A stretch of DNA of 64,000 nucleotides, taken from NCBI RefSeq assembly GCF_002154695.1, contig NZ_MTAV01000004.1:1-64000 (forward strand). Direction: 5' to 3'. A program made the translations under genes and the position numbers. The notes beneath the pieces are model-generated. The model saw only the letters and a list, made by a program, of their open reading frames with translations, did no database searches and was not told where the DNA came from. The number at the start of each line of letters is the position of its first letter. Position 1 is the stretch's first letter. Source of the DNA: Nostoc sp. T09. GTDB lineage: Bacteria > Cyanobacteriota > Cyanobacteriia > Cyanobacteriales > Nostocaceae. This document shows, in pieces, positions 17,913 to 24,597 of the stretch.

Positions 17913-18953
17913 TTATCTGCTAACAAGCAAACTTTCTGTGGGAATTTCGTGAGGTTTGATGCGGTTACGATGTAAGTCACCGTACAGGTTGAGGTAGTTG
18001 ATTTCTTCCGGGGTAAGTTTGCCCTTTTGCACACCCTGAATCGCTGCATCTACATGTTCGCGAGTTTGCCAACCTGCTAGAGCAACATCAACAGAGTTTT
18101 GGCTTAACGAATAGCGATATAAATCTGGAACTGAAGGTTGCCAACATCCAGCTGGTAGACCAACCGGGGGTTGCCAAAGGGCACCAAGCATACCTGCTGA
18201 CTTAAAGGTGACAATTCCTGGTCGATGGGGATCGTTGGCATCTAAATGGGGGAAAACCTTTCTTTGGGCGGTACGATGTGCCACGTTGTGCCTTACCATG
18301 ACAACATCCAACAAAGGACTATTCAACCACTGTTTTGCTAAATCGTGGTCGTGAAAAGAAGCGCCAATATAACGCACCACACCCATTTTTTTCAGCTTTT
18401 CGGAGACACCAAACACTCTTTCTATTTGGCGCTGGCACACTGACCCTGGACCACGGATATCGTCAGAGGCGTTAATGCACTTCTCGAAAGCAGGATGATT
18501 ATGCTCATCAATCCAGCCCCAGAAAAACACATCAATGTAGTCAATACCCAGGTCGATAAATTGATCGAATAAATAGGTGAATACTGTGTCTGGGGTTCTA
18601 ATCATATAACTGACAGTTGCCAGAACCACCTTCTCACGTATTGAAGAACCGCGTCCGCATAATTGGCGGAGTGCGGGACGCATAGAACTATAAAGATATT
18701 GATGTAAATCGCTGGAGTAGAAAAAGTAGTTGATACCTTGGTCGAAGGCGTAAAGGGTATCTTCACTGGAGATATGGCCTCCACCTCCCAGCCCTAAACA
18801 ACTAACAGTTAAATTAGTCCGCCCAAGTTTGCGGTAAAAAGGTAGATCTGATTGGGCAAATCTACTATTAGCCAGGGTAAGTTCATCTGCGGCGGTTAAC
18901 TGTGGTTGAAAATCAGGAATCTGGATATCAGGAGCAAGATTAGTAATTTTCAT
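17913..18953 (-). CDS. Aldo/keto-reductase-like protein lacking the catalytic tetrad
   Basis: A 346-residue TIM-barrel protein of the aldo/keto reductase superfamily: YRKLGRTNLTVSCLGLGGGG at about 40, GIDYIDVFFW, MGVVRYIGASFHDHDLA and a C-terminal cofactor-like stretch (VDVALAGWQTREHVDAAI). Aligned by eye with ordinary AKRs, the catalytic Asp is Phe (GINYFFYSSD instead of GINxxDTA), the Tyr region is LHQ, the Lys is Val (VVLATVSY instead of ATK) and the His is Gly (DYIDVFFWGW). It may have lost redox chemistry or use other residues. Its ATG overlaps the HopA1 stop by 4 bases, so the two are translationally coupled. It could reduce dehydroamino acids or have a scaffold role. Confidence 0.8.
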   Translation of the reverse strand: MKITNLAPDIQIPDFQPQLTAADELTLANSRFAQSDLPFYRKLGRTNLTVSCLGLGGGGHISSEDTLYAFDQGINYFFYSSDLHQYLYSSMRPALRQLCGRGSSIREKVVLATVSYMIRTPDTVFTYLFDQFIDLGIDYIDVFFWGWIDEHNHPAFEKCINASDDIRGPGSVCQRQIERVFGVSEKLKKMGVVRYIGASFHDHDLAKQWLNSPLLDVVMVRHNVAHRTAQRKVFPHLDANDPHRPGIVTFKSAGMLGALWQPPVGLPAGCWQPSVPDLYRYSLSQNSVDVALAGWQTREHVDAAIQGVQKGKLTPEEINYLNLYGDLHRNRIKPHEIPTESLLVSR

Positions 18954-20050
18954 AACTCTAAAGCTGGGTAAATATCTTTAGATTTGGCATTGAGATAAGG
19001 ACGTTGCAAGTCAATTTCCATTAAGGAGAATTGTGCCAAAATTGACGCCATTCGACCTTCTGGCGAATCATCTTCTTGCTGCCAAGCTTCTATCAAACCA
19101 TTGGCAACAATTTGACAGCGATTCATTCCAAAGCTTTCTTTTTCACCAAATTTTTGGTCTGGTTCTTCAGCGATCGCCAACCCTGGTGCGATAAGTTTAG
19201 TAAATAAAGGCACTTCTGGCAGAAAATGGGATTGGTGCTCTGCATACACCCTTTCTAGTATTGGGTGAACAGCTTCATAATTATTTTTGTCAAAGTAAAG
19301 CACGGCTGAGTCATAACGCCCATAATCTGAAGGGTTGTATAGCGCTTTAAAGTTGAAAGGCAGATCGATGGCATTTAGTTGGGTAGTCAAGCTTTCCATG
19401 ACTGCAACCGCACCATCAGTAGTTAAGTTGAAATAAACTCGTACTATGTCTTCACCACTGTAAGAGCCTGCATTACTAACTGCCATGTAAAAGCCGTTTT
19501 GCACCAAATTTTTCGGCAGTTTGATAGCCACAGGGTTTCCCACAGTTATAGATTCGTCTTGCGATCGCAAATGTTTACTGCGTTCAATATGCAGAGTCAA
19601 ACCACCCTTATGTACTGCTAAAGCCCCATCTGATTCTTCTTTCACCACCAGCCAATTAGGACTAAAATAACCTTCACCCTTGTTGCTTTGATGGAGGCGA
19701 TTGTAAAACACCACATCCACGCCTAAAAAGGTATTATTTTCTAAATTTTGGTTAACTGCTAAATTTGTTGTCTCTCCATCAAGTGCTAAAGCACGTTTTA
19801 GAGAACCGTTGTAATAAATACCGTAGAGAAAATTAGATAATTGCGCGTTTAAATACTTATCTTGTACATCTGAGGGTAATTGCTGAAAGCGTGAGAGTGT
19901 CTCAGCAGGTACTTCTACAGGTTTATAGTCGGGGTGGCTAATACAAAATCTGGATTCTATCTGAATTTTATTAACGATATCTTGCAATGAATTCTGTAAT
20001 GATTCTGGAATAGTTGCCAGTTGCATTGGTAGCGAATCTAATAATTGCAT
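18950..20050 (-). CDS. HopA1-family protein (probable phospho-Ser/Thr lyase)
   Basis: A 366-residue protein of the HopA1 type III effector family as found in cyanobacteria and actinobacteria. Family-typical stretches: NFLYGIYYNGSL (about 91), FYNRLHQSNKGEGYFSPNW (about 135-153), HKGGLTLHIE, FKALYNPSDYGRYDSAVLYF and KESFGMNRCQIVANGLIEAW. In thioamitide (TvaD) and class V lanthipeptide pathways HopA1-family proteins eliminate phosphate after an APH-fold kinase has phosphorylated Ser/Thr, giving dehydroalanine and dehydrobutyrine. The kinase gene lies 51 bases upstream in the same operon. The name refers to a plant-pathogen effector, but here the role is surely peptide modification. Confidence 0.85.
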   Translation of the reverse strand: MQLLDSLPMQLATIPESLQNSLQDIVNKIQIESRFCISHPDYKPVEVPAETLSRFQQLPSDVQDKYLNAQLSNFLYGIYYNGSLKRALALDGETTNLAVNQNLENNTFLGVDVVFYNRLHQSNKGEGYFSPNWLVVKEESDGALAVHKGGLTLHIERSKHLRSQDESITVGNPVAIKLPKNLVQNGFYMAVSNAGSYSGEDIVRVYFNLTTDGAVAVMESLTTQLNAIDLPFNFKALYNPSDYGRYDSAVLYFDKNNYEAVHPILERVYAEHQSHFLPEVPLFTKLIAPGLAIAEEPDQKFGEKESFGMNRCQIVANGLIEAWQQEDDSPEGRMASILAQFSLMEIDLQRPYLNAKSKDIYPALEL

Positions 20051-20101
20051 AGGTGCTGGCCTTTAACTAAGGGGAGATGATGAAAGGAAAAATACCCTTT
20101 T

Positions 20102-21265
20102 CTAAACGGGAGATAAGCTTGTAGAGGTAAGTTCTGATGCTTGCATCCCAAAAATTGTGGGAATCGATGCTTCTGGACGGCATAACAAAGACTTAGCCAC
20201 TTGCAGCATACAGATACCCGTATTACCAAAAGATTTTTGATATTGCAGGGTTGATTGAATAGCGATAATCAAATTCCAACCAGCAAACTGTACGACTCGC
20301 TGTAAAAAATCAGGACGATGCTGTAAGATTTCTGGAAACTGATTTAAATATGCGATCGCTAAAGCAGCAATAGAAGGTTGTATTATCTCTAAGGGTGTTG
20401 TTGCCATCCGCAAGGATTCATCGATGCTCATGGTTTTGCCAGTAATCATGCTACTCAGCCAGATGTGCAGATAGCTACCAATGAGCGTACCTAAATCAAA
20501 AGCTGGATCTCCCCAACTGCACCTTTCCCAATCAATCAATCGTATCGTGCTATTGCCAACACCTTGTTCCCAATCATCAGCCAAAAGGATATTATTTAAT
20601 TTCAGGTCATTGTGTGTTAAACAACTGGGTTTTAAAGAATTCCCCAGTTCGGCTATAGCTTGACCTAAACTGTCATATCGTTGATACAGGGAAAAGAATT
20701 TCAGTCCATCAGCGGGAACCGAACCAAAAATTTCTGGACCAATCCGTCCTAAATTTTTAACTAAATGAGGAAGGTTTTCAGAGCATTCATTTACCTGTTC
20801 TTGAGTAAAAAAAGCTTGATAATCTTTATGATTGAAAGTTAAGCTATGGATGCTGGCTAAGATTCTGCCTATAGCAGAGGCTATCTCTGTAGGAAAAATA
20901 TTTTCCTTTATATGGAAAGCCATCACATCACGATAGTTCTCCAGGTAATTAAAAATAATAATGGAATCATCTGGATTAAAATGAAATCCTTCTGATATCC
21001 AGTCGCGCATTTGTCTTAATTCAGGAATTTTCTGAACAAATTCTTGAATTTGCCATTCTCGTAAAAATTCACCAGATGCTTTTCGTTCTTGGTTAAGAGG
21101 TTCTTGTTTTATCAGAAGTTTACGTTCGTTTACGAGAGTCAGCAATAAATTAAAATTTTTGGCGTATTTCGGTTCAATTTTGCTGTTATCTTGCTCTTCT
21201 GGTGTACAAAGACCATGCTTAATTAGATAATCAAAAATGTTTTGAGAACTCAAAGAAAATGCCAT
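20102..21265 (-). CDS. APH-fold kinase, probable Ser/Thr kinase of peptide dehydration
   Basis: A 387-residue aminoglycoside-phosphotransferase-like kinase. The ATP-anchoring Lys is in RKLLIKQE (about 52), the catalytic loop is LTHNDLKLNNILL (about 217-229, HxDxxxxN), and the metal-binding motif is RLIDWERCSWGDPAFDLG (about 245). An antibiotic-resistance or choline-kinase role is possible from fold alone. The next gene is HopA1-type and six precursor peptide genes lie just upstream on the same strand, which points to phosphorylation of Ser/Thr in the precursor (as TvaC or LxmK). Confidence 0.85.
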   Translation of the reverse strand: MAFSLSSQNIFDYLIKHGLCTPEEQDNSKIEPKYAKNFNLLLTLVNERKLLIKQEPLNQERKASGEFLREWQIQEFVQKIPELRQMRDWISEGFHFNPDDSIIIFNYLENYRDVMAFHIKENIFPTEIASAIGRILASIHSLTFNHKDYQAFFTQEQVNECSENLPHLVKNLGRIGPEIFGSVPADGLKFFSLYQRYDSLGQAIAELGNSLKPSCLTHNDLKLNNILLADDWEQGVGNSTIRLIDWERCSWGDPAFDLGTLIGSYLHIWLSSMITGKTMSIDESLRMATTPLEIIQPSIAALAIAYLNQFPEILQHRPDFLQRVVQFAGWNLIIAIQSTLQYQKSFGNTGICMLQVAKSLLCRPEASIPTIFGMQASELTSTSLSPV

Positions 21266-21663
21266 AATTCAATAATTAATATTTAATAATGTCTGTCAAT
21301 TTTTCTAATTAAATCTACTGGTAAGTAGTATTTTAAGTAGCCATTTTAAATGAGGTATCAAGAACTCAGATAAATGAATTTGGTAGCTACATTTATGTTC
21401 CTCAAATCCTTATTTTCAAGATTGATACCTACTACTAAATGTGTCTAAGACGAGGGCATGAACATATTTACTATTTGTCTTCTTGTCCTCTGCCCTCTTT
21501 TTAAGCTAGATCCGCGTATTAATTATTAGCATCTAATTCCCCATGCACAATCCTCACTAGTTAAGTTGATTTATCTGAATTTATTTACATAAACATATAT
21601 TGAGTTTAGTCATTACTCTCCTTGAACTCAATATAAATATATGCCTAATGATTTTATCAGTGG
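21266..21663. other. Intergenic region between last precursor and kinase gene
   Basis: No gene is visible. There are several short inverted repeats and an AT-rich stretch; a transcript from the precursors could continue through it into the kinase gene or a new promoter may lie here. Confidence 0.4.
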
Positions 21664-21936
21664 CTATGGAGATGTATTTATGTTACTAGCTGTGCGAGCA
21701 TTAAAAGTCTGACCATTAACAGTTTGATCGTTACTGGCTATTGCATTTTGTTCACCAGGTATTGCTAATAAGTTTAAAAATTCGCTGGGAATTAATTCAA
21801 GAAATGTTCCTGTATTAATAACCCCTCCTTTTACAGAATTTATTTCATTCTCTGTTAAATCGTTGAGAAATGTTTCAGAATCTTGAAACAGAATAGAGCC
21901 ATTGTTAGACAGGTTTTCAAGGTTTGGGATATCCAT
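21664..21936 (-). CDS. Double-glycine RiPP precursor 1 (divergent, 90 aa)
   Basis: A 38-residue leader with the shared block LFQDSETFLNDLTENEINSV ends in KGG, a C39 cleavage site. The 52-residue core is longer than in the other copies; it contains a hydrophobic part (FLELIPSEFLNLLAIPG) and ends with an Asn/Thr/Ser-rich tail (TVNGQTFNARTASNINTSP). It has no cysteine. AGGAG lies 8 bases before ATG. The nearest precursor to the kinase gene and the most divergent; it may be the bulky partner of a two-peptide product or an older copy. Confidence 0.85.
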   Translation of the reverse strand: MDIPNLENLSNNGSILFQDSETFLNDLTENEINSVKGGVINTGTFLELIPSEFLNLLAIPGEQNAIASNDQTVNGQTFNARTASNINTSP

Positions 21937-22087
21937 TGCTCGCTCCTAATGTAAAGCAAGTTGATATAATAACTCTCATTAAAATGATTTTCTCTAATTT
22001 ATTTAATTGGAAAAATCTATACTTATGTTGAAAACATTAATTATTATTTTCATCTCTTATAAGCCTAAAAGTCAAATACCAGAGATT

Positions 22088-22128
22088 AAATTATTAGACA
22101 TAATTACTGGAGTTATGTCTAATAATTT
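22088..22128. terminator. Perfect 16-bp-stem hairpin between precursor genes
   Basis: AAATTATTAGACATAA and TTATGTCTAATAATTT are exact reverse complements with a 9-base loop; TTTTT follows on the plus strand. On the minus strand, where the genes run, the T-run is weaker, so it may act as a partial terminator or as a 3' stabiliser for the upstream precursor message. Confidence 0.6.
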
Positions 22129-22302
22129 TTTACGTTCAGCGGCTCAAGTAAGCCTACACACTCTAAAAAATCTACGTTTATATTTGTAAAACTGAGCAAT
22201 TACGTATTTCTAAATTATACGTGACTTTTACATTTCGTTACATAGATTAATCTTTTGGCGTCGACTTACTTCATTAAACTTGTGAAGTAGATAGGTAAGA
22301 AA

Positions 22303-22376
22303 GTAGCTTTTCTAAAGCGCTTATGCTTCAGATAAATATTGACAGATAAAGCCTTAAAACATTCAGGAAAAGCTAC
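22303..22376. repeat. Inverted repeat GTAGCTTTTC / GAAAAGCTAC
   Basis: Ten-base perfect arms 54 bases apart, just downstream (minus sense) of precursor 2. Could form a larger stem-loop or be the ends of a tiny non-autonomous element. Confidence 0.4.
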
Positions 22377-22407
22377 ATTGTTTAGCATAAATGAAATTTC
22401 GATTTTA

Positions 22408-22632
22408 CTATCTACTATTATAATTGCCTATTGTATTTGCATTAACTGTGTTGCTATTAGCGCTAAAGAGGGTATTTATATTAACCGTATTTACGTAGAC
22501 ACCTGTGATCACTAATCCTCCGCCTCTGAGACCCTCTATCTCATCATTGGTCATTTCATTGAGAAAACTTTCTGAATCTTGAAACAAATCAGAGCCAAGA
22601 GGATATAGTTCCGAAATTCTGATATTGGGCAT
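22408..22632 (-). CDS. Double-glycine RiPP precursor 2 (74 aa)
   Basis: The 38-residue leader (ISELYPLGSDLFQDSESFLN then EMTNDEIEGLRGG) is clearly homologous to precursors 3-6. The cleavage site is RGGG, so the core starts at residue 39 or 40. The core is Asn/Thr-rich with alternating pattern (VNTVNINTLF, NTVNANTIGNYNSR) and has no cysteine. AAGGAG precedes ATG by 8 bases. It is intermediate between precursor 1 and the tandem copies. Confidence 0.9.
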   Translation of the reverse strand: MPNIRISELYPLGSDLFQDSESFLNEMTNDEIEGLRGGGLVITGVYVNTVNINTLFSANSNTVNANTIGNYNSR

Positions 22633-22862
22633 TTGGTTTTCTCCTTATGATATTTAATCAATTACAATGCAGGGCAAACACATCTCAATTCCGTCCGCAT
22701 TTCCCATTAAAGGTTTCAGAACTTCCAATTAAAATTCATGAGTGCAATCCTTAGATAGTAAGCATTTCAAAAATAAAATGTGTTTGTCCTTTAAGAATAC
22801 TAAGCTAGAAAAAGTTGGCGAAATATCGGCATTTTTTAGCAGATTTTTCTTACATTAAAAAA

Positions 22863-23081
22863 TTATCCAACTGTATTAACATTAAAGGCAGTATTAGCAT
22901 TAATACTATTGCCATTAACACTAACAACAGTCTGAAAACTTAATGATGCGCCTATAATGGTGACTGCTCCTCCTAATAATGACAAGGTTTCCTTTTCATT
23001 TAGCTCATTCAGGAAGCTTTCAGAATCTTGGAACAATTCAGAACCAGCAGGACGTAGTTCAGATATTTTGATGACAGCCAT
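22863..23081 (-). CDS. Double-glycine RiPP precursor 3 (72 aa, tandem copy)
   Basis: Leader of 38 residues with GSELFQDSESFLNELNEKE and end LLGG; 34-residue core starting AVTIIGASLSFQ and ending INANTAFNVNTVG. Ser/Thr stand at core positions 3, 8, 10, 13, 16, 21, 26 and 32; Asn at 18, 20, 23, 25, 29 and 31. No cysteine. This is the most diverged of the four tandem copies and the last in transcription order. Confidence 0.93.
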   Translation of the reverse strand: MAVIKISELRPAGSELFQDSESFLNELNEKETLSLLGGAVTIIGASLSFQTVVSVNGNSINANTAFNVNTVG

Positions 23082-23127
23082 GATCTTTCTCCTTCAGAAA
23101 AATTAAATGTTTTGAGGAATTTTAATA

Positions 23128-23159
23128 AGAGGATTAAGAATAAGCAAACTTAATCCTCT
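23128..23159. terminator. Hairpin between precursors 4 and 3
   Basis: AGAGGATTAAG and CTTAATCCTCT are exact reverse complements (11 bp, 10-base loop). Similar smaller hairpins occupy the other two spacers at equivalent places, which suggests a shared role such as partial termination or RNA processing. Confidence 0.6.
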
Positions 23160-23180
23160 GTTTAATTTCAGAACAAAAGA

Positions 23181-23399
23181 TTATCCAACTGTGTTAACGT
23201 TACCAATAGTATTAGCGTTAATACTATTACCATTAATGCTCACAACAGTCTGAGCACTTACAGATACACCTACAACTGTGAATGCTCCACCTACTAATGA
23301 CAATGCTTCTTTTTCATTTAGCTCATTGAGAAAGCTTTCGGAATCTTGGAATAGTTCAGAACCAGCAGGACGTAGTTCAGATATTTTGATAACAGCCAT
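23181..23399 (-). CDS. Double-glycine RiPP precursor 4 (72 aa, tandem copy)
   Basis: Same leader as precursors 5 and 6, ending SLVGG. The 34-residue core begins AFTVVGVSVSAQTVV and ends with an Asn-rich tail (NGNSINANTIGNVNTVG). Eight Ser/Thr at positions 3, 8, 10, 13, 16, 21, 26 and 32, no cysteine, no charged residue. It should be hydrophobic in its first half after dehydration. Strong GGAG precedes ATG. Confidence 0.94.
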   Translation of the reverse strand: MAVIKISELRPAGSELFQDSESFLNELNEKEALSLVGGAFTVVGVSVSAQTVVSINGNSINANTIGNVNTVG

Positions 23400-23443
23400 G
23401 ATTTTTCTCCTTCAATAAAGATGAATTGAGCAAGTTTTGTTCT

Positions 23444-23469
23444 AGAATTAAACAAAAAAGTTTAATTCT
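23444..23469. terminator. Hairpin between precursors 5 and 4
   Basis: AGAATTAAAC and GTTTAATTCT pair perfectly around a 6-base A loop, at the position equivalent to the hairpin at 23128-23159. Confidence 0.55.
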
Positions 23470-23492
23470 TGACTCGATTTTTGATTAAAAGA

Positions 23493-23711
23493 CTATCCAA
23501 CTGTGTTAACGTTACCAAAACTATTAGCATTGAAAGTATTGCCATTAATGCTCACAACAGTCTGAGCAGTTAATGATACACCTACAACGGTATATGCTCC
23601 GCCTACTAATGACAATGCTTCTTTTTCATTTAGCTCATTGAGGAAACTTTCGGAATCTTGGAACAGTTCAGAACCAGCAGGACGTAGTTCAGATATTTTG
23701 ATAACAGCCAT
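23493..23711 (-). CDS. Double-glycine RiPP precursor 5 (72 aa, tandem copy)
   Basis: Leader identical to precursor 4. The core starts AYTVVGVSLTAQTVV and ends NGNTFNANSFGNVNTVG. Compared with precursor 4, Ser10 is Thr, Ser21 is Thr and Thr26 is Ser: exchange occurs between the two hydroxylated residues only. No cysteine. Confidence 0.94.
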   Translation of the reverse strand: MAVIKISELRPAGSELFQDSESFLNELNEKEALSLVGGAYTVVGVSLTAQTVVSINGNTFNANSFGNVNTVG

Positions 23712-23758
23712 GATTTTTCTCCTTCAATAAAGATGAGTCGAGCAAGTTTCGTTAGAGA

Positions 23759-23778
23759 ATTAAACTTTTTTGTTTAAT
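23759..23778. terminator. Hairpin between precursors 6 and 5
   Basis: ATTAAAC and GTTTAAT pair around a 6-base loop at the position equivalent to the other spacer hairpins. Confidence 0.45.
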
Positions 23779-23804
23779 CCTTGACTTGATTTCTGATAAA
23801 AAGA

Positions 23805-24023
23805 TTATCCAACTGTATTAGCGTTAGTAAAAGTATTGGCATTAATAGTATTGCCATTCGCGGTAACAACAGTCTGAGCAGTTAATGACACACCTACAAC
23901 GGTGAATGCTCCGCCTACTAATGACAATGCTTCTTTTTCATTTAGCTCATTGAGAAAGCTTTCGGAATCTTGGAACAGTTCAGAACCAACAGGACGTAGT
24001 TCAGAAATTTTGATAACAGCCAT
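23805..24023 (-). CDS. Double-glycine RiPP precursor 6 (72 aa, first tandem copy)
   Basis: The first gene in transcription order. The leader differs from the others only in PVG for PAG. The core begins AFTVVGVSLTAQTVVTA and ends TINANTFTNANTVG, with nine Ser/Thr (one extra at position 28) and six Asn at the conserved places. No cysteine, no charge. AAGGAG before ATG. Confidence 0.94.
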   Translation of the reverse strand: MAVIKISELRPVGSELFQDSESFLNELNEKEALSLVGGAFTVVGVSLTAQTVVTANGNTINANTFTNANTVG

Positions 24024-24335
24024 GATTTTTCTCCTTCAATAAAAATGATTTGAGGAACTTTTGTCAGAGGGTTAAACTTTGTTTTGTTTAATCCTTGATT
24101 TCATTTTTATTGACTAAACCTAGAAAATCAAGGTTTTTAAGTTGCTTTTATAGACACAACTAAAGGTTTTATGTCTTTCTACTAAAATATTGATTTGGAA
24201 GTTAATTATATTTAATAAATTTAATTAGTAGAGAGCTTTACTACCCCACGTTACTTTTTTATAGTTGGGCATTACATTGGAAAAATCAATCTTTTACGAC
24301 TACTTTTACAGACTTTAGTACAGGAGTTTTGTCTT
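24024..24335. promoter_or_regulatory. Leader/promoter region of the precursor array with imperfect repeat
   Basis: The region upstream of precursor 6. Two similar stretches, about 24143-24187 and 24291-24338 (each with CTTTTAnAGAC and TTTTnTGTCTTT), look like copies of an old intergenic unit. A GGTTAAAC/GTTTAATCC hairpin at 24069-24094 resembles those between the genes. A promoter is expected here but I cannot assign boxes. Confidence 0.4.
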
Positions 24336-24443
24336 TTAATGTTGTCTCTGAGCGACTACATCTGTGAGAGGTTCAATATCTACAATTTCTTGAGAAGGGA
24401 GTTCTGGTAAACTTTGTATACCACCAGCTATTAAAATGAGCAT
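24336..24443 (-). pseudogene. Possible precursor-core remnant (35 codons)
   Basis: A short frame with AGGIQSLPELPSQEIVDIEP near its start. A Gly-Gly followed by a short polar stretch, position directly upstream of the array and the neighbouring repeat copy suggest the end of an older precursor unit. There is no ribosome-binding site and no leader, so it is probably not translated. Confidence 0.25.
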
Positions 24444-24597
24444 GGGGTATGGGCCATTTGTTTTTCCTCCATCTGCCATGCCCCAAGTCGGTGAGCAACA
24501 CTTAATCCCTTGCCTCGACAGATAAAAAATAGAGGCGCGAGGAAACGCGTCTCTATAGATAGTTTGGTTACAACTTAATCAGAAAAAAGTTATGTGA

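Larger units (their letters stand above)
21937..22407. other. Intergenic region between precursors 1 and 2 with strong hairpins
   Basis: No gene is supported. Holds the 16-bp-arm hairpin at 22088-22128 and the long-range inverted repeat at 22303-22376 (listed separately), plus a small ACTTCA/TGAAGT hairpin near 22266-22287. Confidence 0.5.
22863..24023 (-). repeat. Tandem array of four precursor units (312-318 bp period)
   Basis: Four copies of gene plus intergenic DNA follow with starts at 24023, 23711, 23399 and 23081, that is steps of 312, 312 and 318 bases. Even the ribosome-binding region (AAGGAGAAAAATC before ATG) is repeated. Differences are concentrated in the core-coding part, leaders being nearly identical. 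Confidence 0.9.

Noticed and set aside
20102-21265. Aminoglycoside resistance kinase
   Set aside because: The fold is shared, but the HopA1 neighbour and precursor array make a peptide kinase much more likely.
22007-22189. 60-codon plus-strand frame between precursors 1 and 2
   Set aside because: It runs through the 16-bp hairpin and has no family resemblance; it is most likely chance.
22863-24023. CRISPR-like regular repeats
   Set aside because: The period is 312-318 bases and each unit codes for a full precursor peptide with ribosome-binding site; it is gene duplication, not a CRISPR array.
21664-24023. Lanthipeptide assignment
   Set aside because: None of the six precursors contains cysteine, so lanthionine rings cannot form from them.
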